From Acidobacteriota bacterium (GTDB lineage Bacteria > Acidobacteriota > Vicinamibacteria > Vicinamibacterales > UBA2999), in NCBI GenBank assembly GCA_016192845.1, contig JACPTI010000041.1, forward strand, positions 1 to 34,970: a stretch of 34,970 nucleotides of DNA, written 5' to 3'. The notes under the pieces are model-generated. The model did no database searches. It was not told the origin of the DNA and saw only the letters and a list, made by a program, of their open reading frames with translations. Positions 31,561 through 34,970 of this stretch are shown one piece after another; within the stretch, counting starts at the first letter, position 1, and the number at the start of each line of letters is the position of its first letter. The position numbers and the translations under genes were made by a program.

Positions 31561-32045
31561 GAAGCGGCGATCTCCCGCACCTGCCGCTGGAGCGCGTCCC
31601 CGGTCAGCGTGTCCACCGGCAGCCGCGCGAGTCGCTCGAGGCGCGCGCGGAGCACGCGCATTGCGTCGCGGAACGCCTGCCGCCGCTCGGCCTCGCTGCC
31701 GGCGACCGCCGCCGGATCGGGCACGCCCCAGTGCGCATCGACCGGGCGCCCCGGCCAGACCGGGCAGGGCTCGGCCGCCGCATCGTCGCAGACCGTGATG
31801 ACGAGATCAAGCGGCGGCGCGTCGGGCCCGGCGAACTCGTTCCAGCTCTTGCTGCGGAGCCCCTCGACCGGCACGCCGTGCTCGCGGAGCAGATCGAGCG
31901 CCAGCGGATGCACCTGGCCCCGCGGATGGCTCCCGGCGCTGAACGCGCGGAAACGGCCGCCGCCGAGCGCCGGGTCGTTCAGCATCGCTTCGGCCATGAT
32001 CGAACGCGCGGAATTGCCGGTGCAGACGAACAGGACGTTAATCAC
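31557..32045 (-). CDS. arsC: arsenate reductase, thioredoxin-coupled ArsC (LMW phosphatase fold)
   Basis: 162 residues. The P-loop 'VCTGNSARSIMAEA' (CX5RS) is at about residues 7-20, with the Cys as nucleophile. 'DLVITVCDDAAAEPCPVWPG' supplies the two redox cysteines of thioredoxin-type ArsC (pI258 type), which sets it apart from ordinary low-molecular-weight phosphatases. 'HWGVPDPA' gives the conserved acid region. It reduces arsenate to arsenite in the cytosol. The start is GTG 32045, only a base past an 8-nt tandem array, so its upstream signals are repeat-derived. No arsR or arsenite exporter is present here; the downstream membrane-protein gene overlaps by 4 bp but does not look like an arsenite pump. 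Confidence 0.85.
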   Translation of the reverse strand: MINVLFVCTGNSARSIMAEAMLNDPALGGGRFRAFSAGSHPRGQVHPLALDLLREHGVPVEGLRSKSWNEFAGPDAPPLDLVITVCDDAAAEPCPVWPGRPVDAHWGVPDPAAVAGSEAERRQAFRDAMRVLRARLERLARLPVDTLTGDALQRQVREIAAS

Positions 32046-32046
32046 A

Positions 32047-32190
32047 GTGCGACGGTGCGATGGTGCGATGGTGCGACGGTGCGAGGGTGCGACGGTGCGA
32101 GGGTGCGACGGTGCGAGGGTGCGACGGTGCGAGGGTGCGAGGGTGCGAGGGTGCGAGGGTGCGACGGTGCGAGGGTGCGACGGTGCGACG
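32047..32190. repeat. 18-unit 8-nt tandem array upstream of arsC
   Basis: Eighteen contiguous units GTGCGACG/GTGCGATG/GTGCGAGG over 144 nt, followed by degenerate units to about 32212. All variation is at unit position 7. The array occupies nearly the whole gap between the phosphatase stop and the arsC start. Read on the - strand it would give 'APSHPRTV'-type peptides of 8-residue period. Confidence 0.95.
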
Positions 32191-32224
32191 TGCGTCCGAC
32201 GTGCGAGGGGGCGCCGGTGCACGG

Positions 32225-33922
32225 TCATTGTCGTCGGATGGCAACGACGGCCGGCAGCGGCGGATCGCCGCGGCGCCCGCCCGGCCAGTTGCTGCCGCGC
32301 GGCGCCGCGACGCCGGCGCCCCGGATGCCGGACCCCTCGCCCGGGTGCTGCACCGACAGGAACATCGTCTCGCGATTGTCGGGCCATGACGGCCCGGCGA
32401 GCTCCGCCTCGCACGGCGCCGACGCGAACTGGAGCGCTACGCCCGCGTCGGGTCCCGCCGTCGGCACGAAGAACATCCCGTTGTTGCCGAACACGGTGAA
32501 GCGCGCGTCGGCGTTGAGGCGGACCGTGGTGATGTCGGTCACGACCCACAGGTTGCCGGCGGGGTCGAAGGCGAGGTTGTCCGGCGAGGCAAGTCCACGC
32601 CCTCCGCGGCGCGTTTCGTTCGGCCCGCCGGCCTTCCAGCGCATCCACGTGAAGCGGGTGCCGGTCGCGTCGCCCTCCTCGACGATCCGCCAGATCTCGC
32701 CGTAGATGTTCGGGAAGAGGTGGCCGCGCGCGGTGGCGCTGCCGGTGAACGCGATGTAGACGCTTTTGTCGAGCGGATGCACTTCGATGTCTTCGGGACG
32801 TCCGGTCGGCGTGGCGCCGATGAGATTCGAGGCGCGGAACGCGTCGGTCACGATCGCGCCGAGGTCGGCGTACACCTGCCCGAGCGTCTTCGCGCCGCGC
32901 GAAACCCGTGGATGCGACGACTCGGGCGCCGGGTGCAATGGCGTCTCCGGCGCCAGCTCGCGCCACTCGCCGGTGCCGTCCGCGTGGAAGACCGCGGCGT
33001 ACAGGCGGCCGCGCGCGAGGAGCGAGCCGCGGCTCCCGGCGGCGGGCGCGTAGCGCTCGTCGGAGACGAAGCGGTGGACGTGGCCGTTGAGCCTGTCGTC
33101 GCCCATGTAGGCGATAACGGGCCCGCCCGGATCCGCCCGCAGCGCGACGTTCTCATGGCGGAAGCGTCCGAGCATCGTGTGCTTGACGGGGGTCCATCCG
33201 GGGTCGAGCGGATCGATTTCGACCACCCAGCCGAAGTGCGCCCCATCGCGGCCGAACCGGCCGCCCACCCTGCCGCGCCCCGACGTGTCGACCGCTTCCG
33301 GCACGCAGTCCTGGAAATTCTCCTCGCAGGTGAGCACGGTCTGCCACGGTGTGTGACAGCCGGAGCAGTTCTCCAGGGTGCCGGCCAGGCCGCGAGCGGT
33401 CTGGAGCGCGGGCCCAGACGCGGTCATCGGCGAGAGCGCGTCGTAGCGGCGCGTGAGCGGCGACGGGATGATCGCCCAGCGGCCCGCGTCGTTCTGCCTG
33501 AGGTGCAGCACGGAGACGCCGACGTCGCGCATCTCGTCCTCGAGGCGCGGCGCGCGCCCCATGACGAGCGGAAACGTCTGGTTGTAGACGCCGATTTCGC
33601 CGGGCTCGGGGAGGCTCACGTATTCGTGGTTGACGACCAGCACGCCTTCACGCGGGTCCTTCAGCGGAAGGAAGGCGGTGAAGTCGGCGTTGTAGCCGAG
33701 GCGGCTGTGCGTCCCGGGCAGCGGGTCGCTCCAGCGCGCGACGATGTCGTAGCGGAAGCCGGACGGGAGCACGAGGTCGTCGCGAGTGGTCGGCTGGATC
33801 GGCTGGAACGGCGCCGGCCGGCCCGTCTGCGCGGCGGCGGCGAGCGGCCCGAGACCGCTCGCGTATGCACCGGTGAACCCCGCGCCGAGAAACTTGAGGA
33901 ACTGCCGACGGCCGCGCGCCAC
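32225..33922 (-). CDS. PhoX-type (DUF839) secreted phosphatase
   Basis: 565 residues from GTG 33922. The N terminus 'MARGRRQFLKFLGAGFTGAY' is a twin-arginine signal (RRQFLK), so the folded protein is exported by Tat. Family blocks: 'VNHEYVSLPEPG', 'TLENCSGCHTPWQTVLTCEE', 'GWVVEIDP', 'GRFRHENVAL', 'YMGDDRLNGHVHRFVS', 'RPEDIEVHP' and 'SPDNLAFDPAGNLWVVTD', which carry the Ca/Fe-binding residues of PhoX alkaline phosphatases. The longer frame to GTG 34033 adds 37 residues ahead of the Tat motif and is less likely. The Cys before 'TPW' is the position of the PhoX iron ligand; here it lies in a CSGCH sequence that looks like a heme site. Confidence 0.85.
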   Translation of the reverse strand: MARGRRQFLKFLGAGFTGAYASGLGPLAAAAQTGRPAPFQPIQPTTRDDLVLPSGFRYDIVARWSDPLPGTHSRLGYNADFTAFLPLKDPREGVLVVNHEYVSLPEPGEIGVYNQTFPLVMGRAPRLEDEMRDVGVSVLHLRQNDAGRWAIIPSPLTRRYDALSPMTASGPALQTARGLAGTLENCSGCHTPWQTVLTCEENFQDCVPEAVDTSGRGRVGGRFGRDGAHFGWVVEIDPLDPGWTPVKHTMLGRFRHENVALRADPGGPVIAYMGDDRLNGHVHRFVSDERYAPAAGSRGSLLARGRLYAAVFHADGTGEWRELAPETPLHPAPESSHPRVSRGAKTLGQVYADLGAIVTDAFRASNLIGATPTGRPEDIEVHPLDKSVYIAFTGSATARGHLFPNIYGEIWRIVEEGDATGTRFTWMRWKAGGPNETRRGGRGLASPDNLAFDPAGNLWVVTDITTVRLNADARFTVFGNNGMFFVPTAGPDAGVALQFASAPCEAELAGPSWPDNRETMFLSVQHPGEGSGIRGAGVAAPRGSNWPGGRRGDPPLPAVVAIRRQ

Positions 33923-34040
33923 GATGATCCCATCATGAATCGAAAGCGCGCGCGCCGCAATGCGATTGGCAATTCGACCGTCACGGGTCAACTTCCACGG
34001 CTTCGAACGGAGCGCAGAGCCAAGACGTGCCACTCCGCCA

Positions 34041-34070
34041 TTGACGTGAGATCCGGCACATACGTAGAAT
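34041..34070 (+). promoter_or_regulatory. promoter of the Phd/PIN pair, predicted leaderless
   Basis: TTGACG (34041-34046), 18-bp spacer, TAGAAT (34065-34070). The start point expected 7-8 bases downstream falls on the A of ATG 34078, and there is no Shine-Dalgarno sequence, so the antitoxin mRNA may lack a 5' leader. Confidence 0.5.
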
Positions 34071-34077
34071 ACGAAAT

Positions 34078-34380
34078 ATGAAGATCGGGACCCATGCGGG
34101 ACGCCCGCGTGCGGGTAGCGTATCCGCCACAGACGCGGCGAAGAACTTCGGTCGGCTCGTCGACCGCGTCCGTGAGGAGCGGGCCACCTACATCATCGAG
34201 CGCGGCGGTACACCTGTGGCGCGGATTGGCCCCGTCGAGCAGCGTCCGTTTACGGTTGGCGATTTCAAGGCGCTGATCGGCAGCGCACCGCGCGTCGACG
34301 AGGAGTACCTGGAGGCGGTCGAAGCGGCCATTTCCCGGCATAATCGACCCCGCGTCAGGCGCAATCCGTGGGGACGCTGA
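34078..34380 (+). CDS. Phd/YefM-type antitoxin
   Basis: 100 residues. The N-terminal Phd/YefM DNA-binding fold is seen in 'SVSATDAAKNFGRLVDRVRE' and 'TYIIERGGTPVARIGPVEQR', the usual layout of these antitoxins. The C-terminal part ('TVGDFKALIGSAPRVDEEYL', 'EAVEAAISRHNRP') would wrap the toxin. The first 12 residues are a basic extension. It overlaps the PIN toxin gene by 13 bp, as is typical for coupled toxin-antitoxin operons, and should repress its own promoter. Confidence 0.85.
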   Translation: MKIGTHAGRPRAGSVSATDAAKNFGRLVDRVREERATYIIERGGTPVARIGPVEQRPFTVGDFKALIGSAPRVDEEYLEAVEAAISRHNRPRVRRNPWGR

Positions 34381-34769
34381 TCGATTCGAGCGTGCTGATT
34401 GCGGCGCAGCGCGGGCAGATCGACCCCGCCCGCCTCGACGGCGAGATGGAGGACGAGCCGGTGGCGATGTCTGCCATCTCGGCGTCGGAGTTGTTGCACG
34501 GCGTTCATCGGGTCAAAGGTGCGGTCGGGCGGACCCGGGCGGAGCGTTTTGTTGAGCGCCTGCTCGCGGCCATCCCCGTGATCCCGTTCGACCTCGATGT
34601 CGCGCGTGTGCACGCCCGCCTCGTCGCGGAGCTGTCGTCGAGGGGGAAGACCGTCGGCGACGCCGATCTCATCATCGCCGCCACCGCCGTCTGGCTCGAC
34701 TATCGGGTCGCGGCGCGAGACGTCCGCAGCTTCCCGCACATCAAAGGGCTCGTCGTCGTGCGCTGGTAA
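34368..34769 (+). CDS. vapC: PIN-domain ribonuclease toxin (VapC type)
   Basis: 133 residues. The acidic active site is visible: Asp6 in 'GTLIDSSVLI', Glu41 in 'SAISASELLHGV' and the Asp pair in 'TVGDADLIIAATA' near residue 98; a further acidic position is in 'VAARDVRSF'. Together they bind Mg/Mn for RNA cleavage. It starts at GTG 34368 inside the antitoxin gene. Its partner is a Phd/YefM-type rather than an AbrB-type antitoxin, a common mix. Intact and probably functional. Confidence 0.88.
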   Translation: MGTLIDSSVLIAAQRGQIDPARLDGEMEDEPVAMSAISASELLHGVHRVKGAVGRTRAERFVERLLAAIPVIPFDLDVARVHARLVAELSSRGKTVGDADLIIAATAVWLDYRVAARDVRSFPHIKGLVVVRW

Positions 34770-34862
34770 ACTCGGGCTAGCCCAACTTCCGCGGTTGTCT
34801 GAGTCGGGTCCTTTGTTTTCAAGCACTTGGCGATCGTTGTCGTCACTATGGTTTCGTGTCTG
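34770..34862. other. gap before the possible transposase tail
   Basis: Lower GC than the flanks. GGGCTAGCCC (34785-34794) is a perfect 10-nt palindrome and could lie near an insertion sequence end, but I could not see a matching inverted repeat in the window. Confidence 0.3.
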
Positions 34863-34970
34863 CCAGGTCTTGACCGGTTTCATCACCTCGGCCGAGATGC
34901 GAAGCGTGGCGTAGATCTCGCGGTGCACCGGCTCGGGTGTCGTCGCTTTCCGGATGGTGAGCACACGCCC
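34863..34970 (-). CDS. possible transposase C-terminal fragment running off the right edge
   Basis: Reading leftwards from the edge gives 'GRVLTIRKATTPEPVHREIY' and 'ATLRISAEVMKPVKTW'. The pattern 'TxPEPxxxxIYxxLxxxxxxxKPVKTW' resembles the tail of IS4/IS1634-like DDE transposases as I remember them. The frame then stays open without clear similarity, while another frame reads 'TIVTTTIAKCLKTKDPTQTT', which might be the true end after a frameshift. Only about 36 codons can be judged. Confidence 0.3.

Noticed and set aside
32047..32190. CRISPR-like array
   Set aside because: Units are 8 nt and contiguous, without spacers.
31557..32966. 469-codon frame fusing arsC with 'APSHPRTV' repeats
   Set aside because: The repeat peptide comes from the 8-nt intergenic array, and the upstream part is the wrong frame of the phosphatase gene. 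arsC starts at 32045.

Overview
The window is a very GC-rich bacterial chromosome segment. Gene order and protein types suggest an Acidobacteriota genome of the Vicinamibacteria type: a site-2 protease/trpS/scpA/scpB/rluB/cmk/rpsA/HU block, multiheme cytochromes, a PioB-like barrel, and abundant palindromic and 7-8 nt tandem repeats. That placement is inferred from protein resemblance only; there is no rRNA here, and I see no tRNA or CRISPR array.

Layout. (1) 195-4834 is a redox cluster: a monoheme cytochrome c, an 11-heme membrane-anchored cytochrome, a b-type cytochrome and a very short PioB-like outer-membrane barrel on +, then a convergent NapC-type cytochrome with six heme sites on -. 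(2) 4882-15507 is a housekeeping block: cupin, site-2 protease, trpS, scpA, scpB, rluB, an alpha/beta hydrolase, cmk, a histone-H1-like/DUF6335 protein, rpsA, an HU/IHF protein and a HIT hydrolase. The order is the familiar one, but trpS and rluB are turned around, and scpA has lost its 5' end at a junction carrying a nuoL fragment. (3) 15614-18708 holds a short acyl-CoA dehydrogenase-like gene and an accessory patch with two receiver-domain proteins (one a truncated NtrC-type regulator) and three small genes of unknown function. (4) 18757-26480 carries a membrane protein, an MFS transporter, a LuxE/PaaK-like adenylating protein next to an aldehyde-dehydrogenase-fold protein, a glycosyltransferase, an ABC ATPase without a permease, a DinB protein and the wreck of a nitronate monooxygenase gene. 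(5) 26421-34970 has a response regulator, a fused membrane/spermidine-synthase-like protein, a polytopic membrane protein, arsC, a PhoX-type phosphatase, a Phd/PIN toxin-antitoxin pair and, at the right edge, a possible transposase tail.

The most unusual content lies between the genes. Two intergenic sites 14 kb apart (9369-9653 and 23420-23699) hold the same composite element: two roughly 130-nt hairpins in opposite orientation, with a conserved interior but different outer arms that still pair with themselves. Tandem arrays of 7 or 8 nt units of several unrelated sequences run right up to start codons or sit inside coding sequences as linkers. A perfect 15-bp palindrome is inserted in frame in a membrane-protein gene. 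Several gene fragments (nuoL, nitronate monooxygenase, possibly glgC) mark deletion or recombination junctions; an assembly join is the main alternative for the nuoL/scpA one.
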